From NCBI RefSeq assembly GCF_001043175.1, contig NZ_CP011494.1:2232001-2296000 (forward strand): a stretch of 64,000 nucleotides of DNA. The letters run 5' to 3'. Below the pieces are notes generated by a model. It saw nothing but the letters and a program-made list of their open reading frames with translations, made no database searches and had not been told where the DNA came from. How positions within the stretch are numbered: the first letter of the stretch is position 1; every line of letters begins with the position of its first letter. Both the position numbers and the translations under genes were made by a program. Source of the stretch: Marinobacter psychrophilus. Its GTDB lineage: Bacteria > Pseudomonadota > Gammaproteobacteria > Pseudomonadales > Oleiphilaceae. Shown here in pieces: positions 8,115-18,231 of this stretch.

Positions 8115-10961
8115 TCAGGACAGATTTTTAAGCAGTTCCTTCGCTTCTGCCTTCTGTTCGGCGGTGCCTTCGAGTTCCACTTCTATCAAAATGTCGCGCG
8201 CACCGTCAACATCGCCCATCTCAACGTAGGCCTGCGCCAAATCCAGCTTGGTTGCTGCCTCGTCGGTGCCAGCCAGAAAGTCGAAATCATCGTCGTCACC
8301 CAGATCGCTCTCGTCGATCGATCGAGGCGCACCAGGTGCCACAACGGGGAGGTCTTCTTCTAGAAGATCATCTTCAAACAAATCCACTTCTGGAAGATCG
8401 TCTTCCGACAGGTCGTCCTCAGGAAGGTCATACGCCGGAAGGTCTTCTTCGGGCAATTCCAGCGTCTCCAGATCATCCAGGCTGATGTCGTCTTCGTCGT
8501 CTTGGTTCTCGGCCAACCTAGCGCCCAGCTCTTCCTCGGCTTGCGGATCGTCACCCAGCTCCAAAGCCAACAGTTCTGCGTCGGTCATTTCCGGCAGCTC
8601 TTCTGCTTCGGATTCGGTTTCATCGCCACCAGTGAGACTGGTGCTATCTGCGCTATCAGCAAATTCGCCCATCAGCGTCAGGTCTTCGTCCGAAATTTCC
8701 AGGTCCAATTTATCCAGATCAGGATCCAGCTTGCCCGAATTCGATTCTTGCATGTCAAAAGGCTTGAGTTCAGCCTCGGGGTCGTCTTTATCAAGTTCTG
8801 CATCCAACTCGTCCAGGAAGGCCTCGTCTAGACTTAGATCATCATCGTCAAGTGTCTTGCCGGCCGTGTTTACAGATTCGTTAGCCTTGGCCAAAGGCAC
8901 AGCGTCTTCATCGGCAAATTCTCTGGCGAATTCGTCGGACAACGCAAAATCGTCAAAGTTGTCAAAATCTTCCGACGCTTCCGACTTTGCAGGCTCTCCC
9001 TTGGCGCCCAAATCTTCAATAGTGGCCAGATCGTAGTCTATAGGATCGTCTAACGTCGGATTGGTGCTGCCTATTGCGTCTTCAGCTTCCTCATCGAAGC
9101 TCCCAAAAGAGCCTGCAAAGGAACCAGAGCGCAATTCGGATTCAAGATCATCGATGCTGGGTGCCGCTTCCGCCTGTTCCAGATCTGTCAGCAAACGATC
9201 AGCTTCGGCCATGGCCGCGCCATCATCCAAAGCGATCAGCTCGCCATACTGACGTTCAAAAGCCACTCTATTCTGGGCGTCCGCGTAGACCGCCAGCAAC
9301 TTCAAGCGCAGGTCGGTGCGGCTAGGCTCGCGGGAAATCGCAGACTCCAGAGTATTTACCGCCTGTTCGTGCTGACCGTAAGCCAAGTAGGAATCAACCT
9401 CTACCAGTATGTCTGGCCCAGCTTCAGGCATTGACGGTTCGTGATCGACAAGGACCAGGTCAAACGAGTTAGGCCTTGGTACGGGTTCAATCGGAGGCGC
9501 TTGATCAAAGTCGGTATCGTTCTCGGCTACATCCTCGTTTTTAGATTTGCGGCGAGACACCAGAAGCAACAGTAGCAACAGCAACAGCAAACCGCCGCCC
9601 AAAACCATCTGGTACAGCGGGTTGCTCATAATGCTGTCGACCAAACCACTCGGAGCCACGTTTGCTTCGACCGCATCAGGCTGCGTCGCCTGTGGTTGTG
9701 AGTCCTGCTGAGGTTGCACTGCCACCTCAGCAGCCGGTTCGGCTTCGGCCTGAGTTTCGGCGACATCATCAGCAACTGCGGGGTCATCGGCTGCATTTTG
9801 GTTCATGCTGTCAACCGCGCTCTCGCCGTTGATACCAGCCTGCTGCATGTCGGCCAACTGGCTGTTTTTCAGCTCCAGCAACCGCTGCAGGGTTTCCATC
9901 TGCTCTTGCAGTGCATTAACACGGGTATTTAACTCGCTGTTTTCACGGCGCGCACTATCAAGCTCTTCGAGCGCTACCACGGTGCCGGCATCTGCGCCAT
10001 CCGCCTGGTTGCCGTCAGTACCGGCAGACCCGCTCTGTTCAGTGTTATTATCTGCCTGCGGCGCTTTGGTCTCGGCCACAATCAGTTTCAGTTCCGCATC
10101 CCCGCCGTCTATTGCCGCGGGCGCAGGGGGCACAGCCGCTGCACTGGCATCAATAGTTGCACGGGCTGCGATGATGTCCTGGTTTTGGGCTCGCACAGCC
10201 TGGATGGCCTGGCCCTGGCCAAGTCGCTCAATCTGCGCAAGCGTAGGTGCGCGAAGAACTTTACCGCGTTTCAGCCGGTTGATATTGCCATTTATGAAGG
10301 CATCAGGATTAAGGTCCTGAATCGCCAGCATAACCTGTTGCACCGATACGCTGTTGCTTGGGCGCATCTTGATGGCAATACTCCACAGGGTGTCAGACGA
10401 CGCTGTAGGGCCGTAAACACTGCCAGACGCAAGAGACTGCGCAGAACCAGAACCGGCTGACTCAGAGCGGATTAATGAGCCGCTCTCTGCGCTGGGCAAT
10501 GAGTTGCTGCGGCCGGCAGACGATGCCGCGATAAGCGGTTCCCGGGTTCCTGTCTCTGCCGCATACACGGGTGGGTCTACCAACACCGAATATTCACGCA
10601 GCACCCGGCCGCTGGGCCAAGTTAACTCCAGCAGAAAACTGAGGTACGGCTCTCGTAACGGTTCGCGGGAAGACACGCTTACCGCCAGGCCGCCATCACT
10701 GCGGGTAACCACCTGAAATTCCAACTTACTGGCAAACTGGCCGCGATTAAGGCCGACCCGCTGGTAAGCGGATTCCGAAGCCACATTTACGAAAACATCA
10801 CCAGGGCTTACGCCGCGACTCTGGCGCAGCACAATTTGTGCATCCAGAGGCTCATTCAAGTAGGACTGAAGCTCCACCTCCCCTAATCCCAGGGCTTGTG
10901 CAACGCCAGAGCCAAGACCTCCAGCCAGTGCCAGAGCAACCGCAAGCTTGCGTACCTTCAT
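8115..10961 (-). CDS. fimV: FimV/HubP family polar hub protein
   Basis: A large inner-membrane protein (948 aa) of the FimV/HubP family, which organises the cell pole and supports type IV pilus function and chemosensory localisation. Visible in order: signal peptide (about 1-23, cut near AQA-LGL); the FimV N-terminal domain with LGEVELQSYLNEPLDAQI; a LysM peptidoglycan-binding domain (about 185-245, DTLWSIAIKMRP); a periplasmic coiled coil (about 330-375); one transmembrane helix with a run of ten Leu (about 450-470); and a long acidic cytoplasmic region with TPR-like segments. A C-terminal FimV domain (about 905-948, LDLAQAYVEMGDVDGARDIL) ends the protein. Residues 840-874 are seven pentapeptide units of the form DLxxx. 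The family fits the asd-fimV-truA order of Pseudomonas. Confidence 0.96.
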   Translation of the reverse strand: MKVRKLAVALALAGGLGSGVAQALGLGEVELQSYLNEPLDAQIVLRQSRGVSPGDVFVNVASESAYQRVGLNRGQFASKLEFQVVTRSDGGLAVSVSSREPLREPYLSFLLELTWPSGRVLREYSVLVDPPVYAAETGTREPLIAASSAGRSNSLPSAESGSLIRSESAGSGSAQSLASGSVYGPTASSDTLWSIAIKMRPSNSVSVQQVMLAIQDLNPDAFINGNINRLKRGKVLRAPTLAQIERLGQGQAIQAVRAQNQDIIAARATIDASAAAVPPAPAAIDGGDAELKLIVAETKAPQADNNTEQSGSAGTDGNQADGADAGTVVALEELDSARRENSELNTRVNALQEQMETLQRLLELKNSQLADMQQAGINGESAVDSMNQNAADDPAVADDVAETQAEAEPAAEVAVQPQQDSQPQATQPDAVEANVAPSGLVDSIMSNPLYQMVLGGGLLLLLLLLLLVSRRKSKNEDVAENDTDFDQAPPIEPVPRPNSFDLVLVDHEPSMPEAGPDILVEVDSYLAYGQHEQAVNTLESAISREPSRTDLRLKLLAVYADAQNRVAFERQYGELIALDDGAAMAEADRLLTDLEQAEAAPSIDDLESELRSGSFAGSFGSFDEEAEDAIGSTNPTLDDPIDYDLATIEDLGAKGEPAKSEASEDFDNFDDFALSDEFAREFADEDAVPLAKANESVNTAGKTLDDDDLSLDEAFLDELDAELDKDDPEAELKPFDMQESNSGKLDPDLDKLDLEISDEDLTLMGEFADSADSTSLTGGDETESEAEELPEMTDAELLALELGDDPQAEEELGARLAENQDDEDDISLDDLETLELPEEDLPAYDLPEDDLSEDDLPEVDLFEDDLLEEDLPVVAPGAPRSIDESDLGDDDDFDFLAGTDEAATKLDLAQAYVEMGDVDGARDILIEVELEGTAEQKAEAKELLKNLS
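8340..8444 (-). repeat. pentapeptide-encoding repeat inside fimV
   Basis: Seven consecutive units (DLPAY, DLPED, DLSED, DLPEV, DLFED, DLLEE, DLPVV) encoded by a degenerate 15-bp tandem repeat in the acidic cytoplasmic part of FimV. Copy number could vary between strains by slippage. Confidence 0.75.
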
Positions 10962-11255
10962 GCTTTTTCCTTTCCAGTCTCCGTTATTCGTACCTGCTTC
11001 GGTGCACAGCGGCGTTGAAGCAGTTTCGGACGAGGTTGGATGACTTCCGTCTGGGTGTTGTATAAGTGTGGCGGAACTTTAATTCTCACCTCGGCCAGTA
11101 TTGTTGATAAGCATCATTTTATCAATGAATCAACGTTCTTCAGTGCACTGCTACGCTACTTTGCCAACTTTTCACCGTAAACGTATAGCCATTACAAACG
11201 TAAAGTCATTGCGGGCACTGAGGCGACACCGGCTTTTGTGGTTCTAAAAATAACA
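10962..11255. other. fimV upstream region
   Basis: Non-coding DNA between the asd terminator and fimV. It presumably holds the fimV promoter on the minus strand. I see a 7-bp inverted repeat TTGATAA / TTATCAA (11104-11125, 8-nt spacer) of unknown role, and no gene. Confidence 0.5.
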
Positions 11256-11285
11256 GGGGCGAAGGCTGAAAGCAGCCTTCGCCCC
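11245..11285 (-). terminator. strong rho-independent terminator after asd
   Basis: A perfect 13-bp stem (GGGGCGAAGGCTG at 11256-11268 with its complement at 11273-11285) and a 4-nt loop. On the minus strand it is followed by TTATTTTT. It lies about 40 bp beyond the asd stop. Confidence 0.9.
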
Positions 11286-11323
11286 TCACCGGTTGTTTGA
11301 AACCGGACGCAGTTGGCATTAAA

Positions 11324-12439
11324 TCAACGACTCTGAAGAATTCGCAGCATGCGCCTCAGCGGTTCTGCCGCGCCCCACAACAACTGATCGCCCACAGTAA
11401 ACGCAGAAATGTACTCCGGCCCCATAGCCAATTTGCGTATACGGCCCACTGGAATACTCAGGGTGCCGGTTACCTTTGCTGGTGTCAGCTCGTGCATGCT
11501 GGCCTCGCGCTCGTTGGGGATAACTTTCACCCAATCGTTGCCGGCGGCCAGAATCTTCTCGATTTCAGCAACAGGCAGATCTTTGCGCAACTTTATGGTC
11601 AGTGCCTGGCTGTGTGAGCGCATGGCACCGATTCGAACGCACAAACCGTCAATGGGAATCGGATTGTCGCTGCGGCCCAGAATCTTGTTGGTTTCAACAC
11701 CGGCTTTCCACTCTTCCTTGCTCATACCGTTTTCGAGCTGTTTGTCGATAAACGGAATCAGGCTGCCCGCCAGCGGCACGCCAAAGTGCTCAGTCGAAAA
11801 CTCGTTGCTGCGCATGGTGTCGGTCACCTTGCGGTCAATCTCCAGAATTGCAGAAGACGGGCTGTCCAGCTCGGCTTTAACGCTGCCATTCAGCTCGCCC
11901 ATCTGGTTCAGCAACTCGCGCATGTTCTGCGCGCCGGAACCGGAAGCGGCCTGATACGTCATGGGCGATACCCATTCAATCAAGTCCTGCTCCAGCAAAC
12001 CGTCCAAGGCCAACATCATCAGGCTGACTGTGCAGTTGCCTCCGATGTAATCTTTCACGCCTTCGTCGAGCGCAGCGTCAATCACGTTGCGGTTAACCGG
12101 GTCTAGCACAATGACAGAATGGTCAACCATGCGCAGGGTAGACGCAGCGTCTATCCAATAGCCATTCCAGCCGGCATCTCGCAGCTTCTGATACACCGCC
12201 GAGGTGTAGTCGCCGCCCTGACAGGTCAGAATCACGTCGAGGGTCTTTAGTGTCTCGATATCAAAGGCATCCTGCAGCGGCAGAATGCCTTCACGGCCCA
12301 CATCCGGCGCCGGTTGCCCGGTTTGCGACGTGGAAAAGAATACCGGTTCGATATCCGCGAAATCGTTTTCTTCACGCATACGATGCATGAGGACAGAGCC
12401 CACCATGCCACGCCAACCTATAAGCCCAACTCGCTTCAT
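11324..12439 (-). CDS. asd: aspartate-semialdehyde dehydrogenase
   Basis: Reduces aspartyl-4-phosphate to aspartate semialdehyde with NADPH, the branch point to lysine/diaminopimelate, threonine and methionine. At 371 aa it is the usual gammaproteobacterial length. The NADP-binding start reads [18 protein letters not shown]. The catalytic Cys is Cys136 in [11 protein letters not shown], and the substrate/His region follows ([19 protein letters not shown]). ATG 12439 is the natural start. It sits between leuB and fimV as in Pseudomonas, with its own strong terminator. Confidence 0.98.
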   Translation of the reverse strand: MKRVGLIGWRGMVGSVLMHRMREENDFADIEPVFFSTSQTGQPAPDVGREGILPLQDAFDIETLKTLDVILTCQGGDYTSAVYQKLRDAGWNGYWIDAASTLRMVDHSVIVLDPVNRNVIDAALDEGVKDYIGGNCTVSLMMLALDGLLEQDLIEWVSPMTYQAASGSGAQNMRELLNQMGELNGSVKAELDSPSSAILEIDRKVTDTMRSNEFSTEHFGVPLAGSLIPFIDKQLENGMSKEEWKAGVETNKILGRSDNPIPIDGLCVRIGAMRSHSQALTIKLRKDLPVAEIEKILAAGNDWVKVIPNEREASMHELTPAKVTGTLSIPVGRIRKLAMGPEYISAFTVGDQLLWGAAEPLRRMLRILQSR

Positions 12440-12584
12440 GCGGCTTTTGAACCTCTTTAATACCTGTCAGCAGCCGGTGTCGCTGGCGCAGACAAAATGA
12501 ATTTTTACGCAGCAATAACGCTGCATTACTGCGAATTAAAATGCTGTCGATTTAACATACTATCGACTTGAGCACACTGTCCAA

Positions 12585-13658
12585 TTATAGCTGCGCCAGT
12601 ACTGCCTCACCCATTTCACGGGTAGAAACCCGGGTACAGCCCTCAGACATTATATCCGCTGTGCGCAAGCCCTGGTCCAGTACCTTGCCAACCGCGGTCT
12701 CAATGGCTGCGGCGGCGGCGCCTTCATCAAGGCTATAGCGTAGCATCATCGCAACGCTAAGAATGGTCGCCAACGGGTTTGCAATGCCTTTGCCGGCAAT
12801 ATCAGGTGCCGAACCATGGCAAGGCTCGTACATGCCCTGCTTCGCCGAATTCATCGAAGCCGATGGCAGCATGCCGATGGAGCCTGTCAGCATAGCGGCT
12901 TCGTCAGAAAGAATATCACCAAACATATTGCCGGTTACAATCACATCAAACTGTTTGGGTGCGCGCACCAGCTGCATCGCGGCATTGTCCACGTACATGT
13001 GGGACAGCTCTACGTCCGGATACTCGAGCTTGAGCTCGTTCATGATCTCACGCCACAGCACGGTCACTTCCAACACGTTTGCCTTGTCGACCGAGCACAG
13101 TTTTTTGCCACGCTGCTGGGCCGTTTCAAACGCGACCCGGCCAATACGGCGAATTTCAGTCTCTGTGTAGGCGTAAGTGTTATAGCCCTGGCGCTCACCG
13201 CTTTCCAGCTGCCGCACACCGCGGGGCTGACCGAAGTAAATGCCGCCGGTCAGCTCACGGATAATCATGATATCCAGCCCGGACACCACTTCCGGTTTCA
13301 GCGAAGAAGCAGACGCCAGCTGCGGATAAAGAATAGCAGGGCGAAAATTGGCAAACAGTTCAAGTTTGGAACGCAGGCCCAGCAAACCTTTTTCCGGACG
13401 TTTGGCCATCGGCAAGCCGTCCCACTTCGGGCCGCCAACGGCGCCCAGCAGAATCGCGTCGGCCTTGGTGGCCAACTCCAGGGTTTCATCCGGCAGCGGA
13501 GTGTCGGAATCGTCCAGCGCAGCACCGCCAACCAAGCCGTGTTGAAAGCTCAAATCAAGCTTGAACGACTCATTCACCCAGCGCAGTACTTTTTCGGCCT
13601 CGCCCATGATTTCAGGGCCAATGCCATCGCCCGGCAGCAATAATATGGTTCGTGACAT
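12585..13658 (-). CDS. leuB: 3-isopropylmalate dehydrogenase LeuB
   Basis: Oxidises and decarboxylates 3-isopropylmalate with NAD+ in leucine synthesis. 357 aa, the normal length. Recognisable signatures are the start [28 protein letters not shown], and the metal/substrate motif [24 protein letters not shown]. It is the last gene of the leuC-leuD-leuB set, 45 bp after leuD, and is followed by asd after 145 bp that show no clear terminator. Confidence 0.98.
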   Translation of the reverse strand: MSRTILLLPGDGIGPEIMGEAEKVLRWVNESFKLDLSFQHGLVGGAALDDSDTPLPDETLELATKADAILLGAVGGPKWDGLPMAKRPEKGLLGLRSKLELFANFRPAILYPQLASASSLKPEVVSGLDIMIIRELTGGIYFGQPRGVRQLESGERQGYNTYAYTETEIRRIGRVAFETAQQRGKKLCSVDKANVLEVTVLWREIMNELKLEYPDVELSHMYVDNAAMQLVRAPKQFDVIVTGNMFGDILSDEAAMLTGSIGMLPSASMNSAKQGMYEPCHGSAPDIAGKGIANPLATILSVAMMLRYSLDEGAAAAAIETAVGKVLDQGLRTADIMSEGCTRVSTREMGEAVLAQL

Positions 13659-13703
13659 TTCAGGTTCCTTGATATCGTTTTCGACATGGGTGTGGCAGCC
13701 AAA

Positions 13704-14357
13704 TTACTGGCCGGCACCAAACAGCCAGGGCGCGGTTTTGCGGCGCGCATCTTCGTAATGCTGAATAACATCGGCGTCTTCCAACGTCACACCAATATCG
13801 TCCAGGCCATTCAACAGGCAATGGCGACGAAAGCCGTCTACGTCAAAGCTAAAAGATTCGCCAGACGGCGTGATAACGGTGTTGGCTGCAAGATCCACCG
13901 CCAGTTCATAACCTTCGCTCGCCTCAGTTTCAATAAACAGCTGGTCAACTATTTTTTCATCAAGAACAATAGGCAACAGCCCATTTTTAAAGCAGTTATT
14001 ATAGAAAATATCAGCAAAACTGGGGGCAATAATCACCCGAAAGCCGAAATCTCCAAGCGCCCAAGGCGCATGTTCACGGCTGGAACCGCAACCAAAATTG
14101 GTGCGGGCCAACAGCACGCTGGCGCCGCTGTAACGTTTTTGATTCAGCACAAAATCCGTGTTTAACGGGCGCTTGGAACTGTCCTGACCAGGCTCGCCCT
14201 CGTCCAGATAGCGCAATGGATCAAACAGGTTGGGGCCGAAGCCGGTGCGTTTGATGGACTTCAAAAATTGTTTGGGAATGATCAGATCCGTGTCCACGTT
14301 GGAACGGTCCATGGGGGCTACCAGGCCCTGGTGTTGGGTAAATGCGCGCATGGTCAT
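13704..14357 (-). CDS. leuD: 3-isopropylmalate dehydratase small subunit LeuD
   Basis: Small (swivelling) subunit of isopropylmalate isomerase, partner of LeuC. At 217 aa it is typical for proteobacteria. Signatures are the start region [20 protein letters not shown] and the active-site loop [18 protein letters not shown]. Its start lies 13 bp after the leuC stop, with a good Shine-Dalgarno (AGGAGAC) between, so the two subunits are clearly co-expressed. Confidence 0.98.
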   Translation of the reverse strand: MTMRAFTQHQGLVAPMDRSNVDTDLIIPKQFLKSIKRTGFGPNLFDPLRYLDEGEPGQDSSKRPLNTDFVLNQKRYSGASVLLARTNFGCGSSREHAPWALGDFGFRVIIAPSFADIFYNNCFKNGLLPIVLDEKIVDQLFIETEASEGYELAVDLAANTVITPSGESFSFDVDGFRRHCLLNGLDDIGVTLEDADVIQHYEDARRKTAPWLFGAGQ

Positions 14358-14370
14358 TGTCTCCTGTAGC

Positions 14371-15789
14371 TCAGTTCAGCATTTCACGAACATCAACAAA
14401 ATAGCCGGCAATCGCTGCCGCCGCTGCCATAGCCGGGCTAACCAGATGGGTACGCCCACCAAAGCCCTGACGTCCCTCAAAATTACGGTTAGAGGTAGAC
14501 GCACAATGCTCGCCCTGCCCTAACTTATCGGCGTTCATGGCCAGGCACATAGAGCAACCGGGGTCACGCCATTCCAGGCCCGCTTCCAGGAAAATCTTGT
14601 CCAGCCCCTCAGCTTCGGCCTGCAACTTCACCAAGCCCGAGCCCGGCACCACCATGGCCTGCTTCAAACTACCCGCCACTTTGCGACCTTTAACCACCAG
14701 CGCCGCCTCGCGCAGGTCTTCAATCCGACTGTTGGTACAGGAACCAATAAATACCCGGTCCAGCTTGATGTCGGTGATCAACTGATTGGGCAGCAGACCC
14801 ATGTATTTCAGCGCACGCTCAAGCCCTTCCCGTTTGATCAAGTCGGTTTCTTTAGCCGGATCTGGCACCTGGCCGGCCACATTCGCCACCATTTCCGGGG
14901 ATGTGCCCCAGCTAACCTGAGGCTCAATATCCGCACCTTCAAACTCAACCACTTTGTCAAATTCAGCGCTCAGATCACTGTGCAAGGTGCGCCAATGAAC
15001 AACAGCTGCATCCCAGGCTTCACCCTCAGGTGAAAACGGTCGACCCTTGACGTAATCAATAGTGGTGTCGTCTACCGCCACCATACCAACGCGAGCGCCG
15101 GCTTCAATCGCCATATTGCACACCGTCATCCGGCCTTCCATGCTCAGGCCGTGTATGGCGTCGCCACCAAACTCGATGGCATGGCCGGAACCGCCAGCGG
15201 TCCCGATTTTGCCAATAATCGCCAGCACGACGTCTTTGGCGGTTACGCCTTTACCCAACTGGCCATTCACTTTCACCAGCATGTTTTTCATTTTCTGCTG
15301 CACCAGACACTGGGTAGCCAGCACGTGTTCCACTTCCGAAGTACCAATACCGTGGGCCAGGCAGCCAAACGCGCCGTGGGTCGAGGTATGGGAATCACCG
15401 CAGACAATGGTCATACCGGGCAAGGTTGCACCCTGCTCGGGCCCGATCACGTGCACTATGCCCTGGCGCTGGTCTTTAATCTTGAATTCGAGAATGCCGA
15501 ACTCGTCGCAGTTGCTGTCCAGGGTTTCTACCTGAATGCGCGACACCGGGTCTACAATGCCGTCGATTCCCATGGCGCGGTCAGTGGTAGGCACATTATG
15601 GTCGGGCGTTGCCAGATTGGCATCAATCCGCCAAGGCTTTCGGTTGGCCAGGCGCAGACCTTCAAACGCCTGCGGCGACGTCACTTCGTGCAGCAGGTGG
15701 CGGTCAATGTAAATAAGCGCAGAGCCGTCATCACGCTGTTTTACCAGATGATCGTCCCACAATTTGTCGTACAAGGTTTTACCCGCCAT
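14371..15789 (-). CDS. leuC: 3-isopropylmalate dehydratase large subunit LeuC
   Basis: Large subunit of isopropylmalate isomerase, aconitase family, carrying a [4Fe-4S] cluster. 472 aa. The cluster cysteines are visible in [15 protein letters not shown] (about 345-359) and [13 protein letters not shown] (about 405-418). Other aconitase motifs include [14 protein letters not shown]. It is the first gene of leuCDB and is read divergently from the LysR gene at 16003, with a 213-bp shared control region. Confidence 0.98.
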   Translation of the reverse strand: MAGKTLYDKLWDDHLVKQRDDGSALIYIDRHLLHEVTSPQAFEGLRLANRKPWRIDANLATPDHNVPTTDRAMGIDGIVDPVSRIQVETLDSNCDEFGILEFKIKDQRQGIVHVIGPEQGATLPGMTIVCGDSHTSTHGAFGCLAHGIGTSEVEHVLATQCLVQQKMKNMLVKVNGQLGKGVTAKDVVLAIIGKIGTAGGSGHAIEFGGDAIHGLSMEGRMTVCNMAIEAGARVGMVAVDDTTIDYVKGRPFSPEGEAWDAAVVHWRTLHSDLSAEFDKVVEFEGADIEPQVSWGTSPEMVANVAGQVPDPAKETDLIKREGLERALKYMGLLPNQLITDIKLDRVFIGSCTNSRIEDLREAALVVKGRKVAGSLKQAMVVPGSGLVKLQAEAEGLDKIFLEAGLEWRDPGCSMCLAMNADKLGQGEHCASTSNRNFEGRQGFGGRTHLVSPAMAAAAAIAGYFVDVREMLN

Positions 15790-15925
15790 GATCGCTCTCT
15801 CATCGTTTTTGGGTTTTAAACAAAACTCATCGCCGTAGGTGCGGCTATTCGCTTTAGAATTCTGATTGTTTAAACAGTTTAAAGTGCCTGACCAATAACC
15901 TCAATTCATGTTTTTTATACATAGC

Positions 15926-15940
15926 ATTCCTGTTTGGAAT
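15926..15940. promoter_or_regulatory. candidate LysR-type operator between leuC and lysR
   Basis: ATTCCTGTTTGGAAT, a dyad of ATTCC/GGAAT around 5 nt, fits the T-N11-A LysR consensus (TTCC-N5-GGAA). It lies in the divergent region, 137 bp from the leuC start and 63 bp from the LysR gene start, next to an A/T-rich TATAAA on the leuC side. This position suits both self-repression and activation of leuC. It is an inference from pattern only. Confidence 0.5.
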
Positions 15941-16002
15941 ACTATTAAGTAGAATGAAACGCTTCAAGGTGTTCTAAAAAGCACTTTTAGCCGACGGCAG
16001 TC

Positions 16003-16899
16003 ATGGTACTTATGGATTCCAACACATTGCGCGCCTTTCTGGCCATTGTTGACCAGGGCTCGTTCTCTGAAGCCGCCGAGCAGCTGCACATTACCCAACC
16101 TGCCATTAGTAAGCGGCTGGCCGCTCTGGAGGTCCAGCTCGGCGCCGAACTGGTTGATCGCAGCCAGCGCCAGCTTAAGTTAACCGACGCCGGCGCTCGG
16201 CTACTGCCCCATGCCAGGCGAATTCTGGATGAAATCCACAACGCCCGAATTGCCCTGTCGCCAAGCACCCGCGAAGTTGCTGGTGAACTACAGATTATTG
16301 CCAGCCATCACATTGGCCTGCACCACCTGCCAAGCTGGCTGCGGCGTTTCAAACGCGACCATCCGCAAGTCACCCTTGATCTTCAATTTATGGAATCAGA
16401 CGCCGCTTACGCCCAGATGCGCAAACGCGGCGCCGAACTGGCGTTTGTGACCCTGAGCGATGGTATAGACTCGAACTTTAAGGTATACGCCCAATGGCCA
16501 GACCCAATGGCGTTTGTGGTTGGGCCGGAGCATCCGCTGGCAGCGCTGGAACAGCCTACTCTGGCGGACTTGTCTGGCCACGCGGCGCTATTGCCAGACA
16601 CCAGCACGGGAACTTACCGGTTAGTCAGCCGGCTATTTATGGAGGCCAACCTGCCGTTAAGCTCACAAATGCCCACAAATTACCTGGAAACCCTGAAAAT
16701 GATGACCAGTGTGGGTCTTGGCTGGAGCGTCTTGCCAGTGCGCATGCTGGACAGCAGCCTGCGGGTAGTGCCGGTGGCACATTCAGTGGCGCGGCTGATG
16801 GGTGCTATTGGCCTGTCAGGAAGAAACTTGAGCGGTGCCGCCCAAGCTCTGCTGGCGATTGTGGAACAACAGGAAGAAGCCCGGCGCGGTAACCGTTAA
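16003..16899 (+). CDS. LysR family transcriptional regulator divergent from leuCDB
   Basis: A 298-aa LysR-type regulator. The N-terminal winged helix-turn-helix (about residues 4-63) is clear: NTLRAFLAIVDQGSFSEAAEQLHITQPAISKRLAALE. The rest is the periplasmic-binding-like effector domain. The start may be ATG 16003 or ATG 16012; the latter (MDSNTLRAFL) fits the family better. It is transcribed away from leuC, so it is a good candidate regulator of the leucine operon. The effector is unknown; 2-isopropylmalate, as for LeuO/LeuR-type systems, is only a guess. Its stop is followed within 5 bp by a REP-like palindrome. Confidence 0.93.
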   Translation: MVLMDSNTLRAFLAIVDQGSFSEAAEQLHITQPAISKRLAALEVQLGAELVDRSQRQLKLTDAGARLLPHARRILDEIHNARIALSPSTREVAGELQIIASHHIGLHHLPSWLRRFKRDHPQVTLDLQFMESDAAYAQMRKRGAELAFVTLSDGIDSNFKVYAQWPDPMAFVVGPEHPLAALEQPTLADLSGHAALLPDTSTGTYRLVSRLFMEANLPLSSQMPTNYLETLKMMTSVGLGWSVLPVRMLDSSLRVVPVAHSVARLMGAIGLSGRNLSGAAQALLAIVEQQEEARRGNR

Positions 16900-16903
16900 A
16901 GCA

Positions 16904-16928
16904 GGGGACAGACTTGAAGTCTGTTCCC
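16904..16928 (+). repeat. REP-like palindrome copy 1
   Basis: 25-bp imperfect palindrome: GGGGACAGACTT, central G, then AAGTCTGTTCCC. It begins 4 bp after the LysR gene stop. It forms an inverted pair with copy 2 after a 23-bp spacer. Confidence 0.85.
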
Positions 16929-16951
16929 TATCCTCAGATTTCCGGCAAAGC

Positions 16952-16976
16952 GGGGACGGATTTCAAATCTGTCCCC
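16952..16976 (-). repeat. REP-like palindrome copy 2 (contains MFS stop codon)
   Basis: 25-bp palindrome: GGGGACGGATTT, central C, then AAATCTGTCCCC. It overlaps the 3' end of the MFS gene, whose last codons (Gly-Gln-Ile-stop) are read from it. Confidence 0.88.
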
Positions 16977-18135
16977 TACCTCTCTCCAGCTCAGGCGGCG
17001 GGGGCGGTGGTCGCAAACCGCGCCAGGCCGCGGCGAACGCCAAGGCGGTGACAACCGCGCTGCCCAGAAAGGCCGCGGAGGTATCAATGCCGTCTACCAG
17101 GAACCCCGCACCCCAGGCACCCAAAGCCCCACCGGCACCAAATGTTAAACCGCTATAAAGTGCCTGCCCCTGGCCATGGTGATGGCGGCCAAAAAAGCCT
17201 TGAATGTACTGCACCGACACCGCATGTAACGCGCCGTAAGACGCCGCATGCAACAGCTGGGCAAATATCAGCACAGGCAGCACCGACGCCATTTCCGCAA
17301 TCAGCAACCAGCGCAGCAGGCTCAGCAGCAACGCCGCCAGCACAATGTTTCGCACGCTGAAACGCGCGCCCAGGCGATGCATTACCATAAACAACACAAT
17401 TTCGGCGATGACCCCCAGTGACCACAACAGACCAATGGCCAGCTTGCCGTAATCGTGCAACTGCAGGTGAATACTGAAAAACGTGTAGTAAGAGCCGTGG
17501 GCCACTTGCAGCAAAAAGTTCATGACAAAAAACGCAATTACCGCAGGATGAGTCAAAATGGCCTTCAAGCTGCCCCTCGGGGACTTTTGGATGCGAACGA
17601 TTTTTTCAACCGGAAGCATCCAGGCCGACACCGCAATGCCGGCAAACAGCGGAATCAGCAACATCGGCAAATAGCGAATATCCACCCATTCCAGAAGTAC
17701 GCCAATCAACGCCACGGCGGCAATAAAACCCACCGAACCCCACAAACGGATTTTGCCGTATTGGTTCCGCTGCGAACCCAGAACCTGAAGGGTGATGACT
17801 TCGTAAAGAGGGAGCACCGCGTTCCAGAAAAAAGTGAACGCCAACATAACCAGCAGCAGGCCAGTGAAACCGGGCTCTAAGAACACGCCAGCAAAACACA
17901 GAGAACCGGTGATGGTTCCGAAGCGAACCAGGCGCACTCTTTGCCCTGTGCGATCGCCCAAATAGCCCCACACGCTGGGAGCCACAATTTTGGTAAGCTG
18001 GATGGTCGCCATCAAACTGGCGATTTGCAGATAAGAAAAGCCGCGGCCATCAAGGTAAAGCGACCAGTAAGGCAGCATGCCGCCCAGCAGGGCGAAGAAC
18101 CAGAAATACAAATTCGACAGGCGCCAGTGCGTCAC
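16963..18135 (-). CDS. MFS transporter, HcaT-like (MFS_1_like)
   Basis: A 390-aa inner membrane protein with about 12 hydrophobic segments, of the 3-phenylpropionate/nucleoside-type MFS subfamily. The start RLSNLYFWFFALLGGMLPYWSLYL and the loop GYLGDRTGQRVR between helices 2 and 3 are typical. The substrate cannot be told. The C-terminus ends in a proline-rich PPPPPELERGRGQI, and the final three residues and stop are supplied by a REP-like palindrome, so the original stop has probably been replaced. Palindrome pairs bracket the gene on both sides (16904-16976 and 18193-18256), and its neighbours (LysR, aroC) are unrelated. Confidence 0.92.
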   Translation of the reverse strand: MTHWRLSNLYFWFFALLGGMLPYWSLYLDGRGFSYLQIASLMATIQLTKIVAPSVWGYLGDRTGQRVRLVRFGTITGSLCFAGVFLEPGFTGLLLVMLAFTFFWNAVLPLYEVITLQVLGSQRNQYGKIRLWGSVGFIAAVALIGVLLEWVDIRYLPMLLIPLFAGIAVSAWMLPVEKIVRIQKSPRGSLKAILTHPAVIAFFVMNFLLQVAHGSYYTFFSIHLQLHDYGKLAIGLLWSLGVIAEIVLFMVMHRLGARFSVRNIVLAALLLSLLRWLLIAEMASVLPVLIFAQLLHAASYGALHAVSVQYIQGFFGRHHHGQGQALYSGLTFGAGGALGAWGAGFLVDGIDTSAAFLGSAVVTALAFAAAWRGLRPPPPPPELERGRGQI

Positions 18136-18192
18136 TGTTATCCCTTACCTTTGATTCGCGCCGCTACCTTTCAGTACCATTTTCAAGCCAGT

Positions 18193-18217
18193 AGGGACAA
18201 ATTTGAAATCCGTCCCT
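18193..18217 (+). repeat. REP-like palindrome copy 3
   Basis: 25-bp palindrome: AGGGACAAATTT, central G, then AAATCCGTCCCT. It lies 58 bp upstream of the MFS start and forms an inverted pair with copy 4 after 14 bp. Confidence 0.87.
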
Positions 18218-18231
18218 GATGAGCGAGGAAT

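Noticed and set aside
8248..9036. Long Ser-rich open frame on the plus strand opposite fimV
   Set aside because: It is the mirror of the acidic Asp/Glu codons of fimV; the Ser-rich composition has no domain and no separate start signal.
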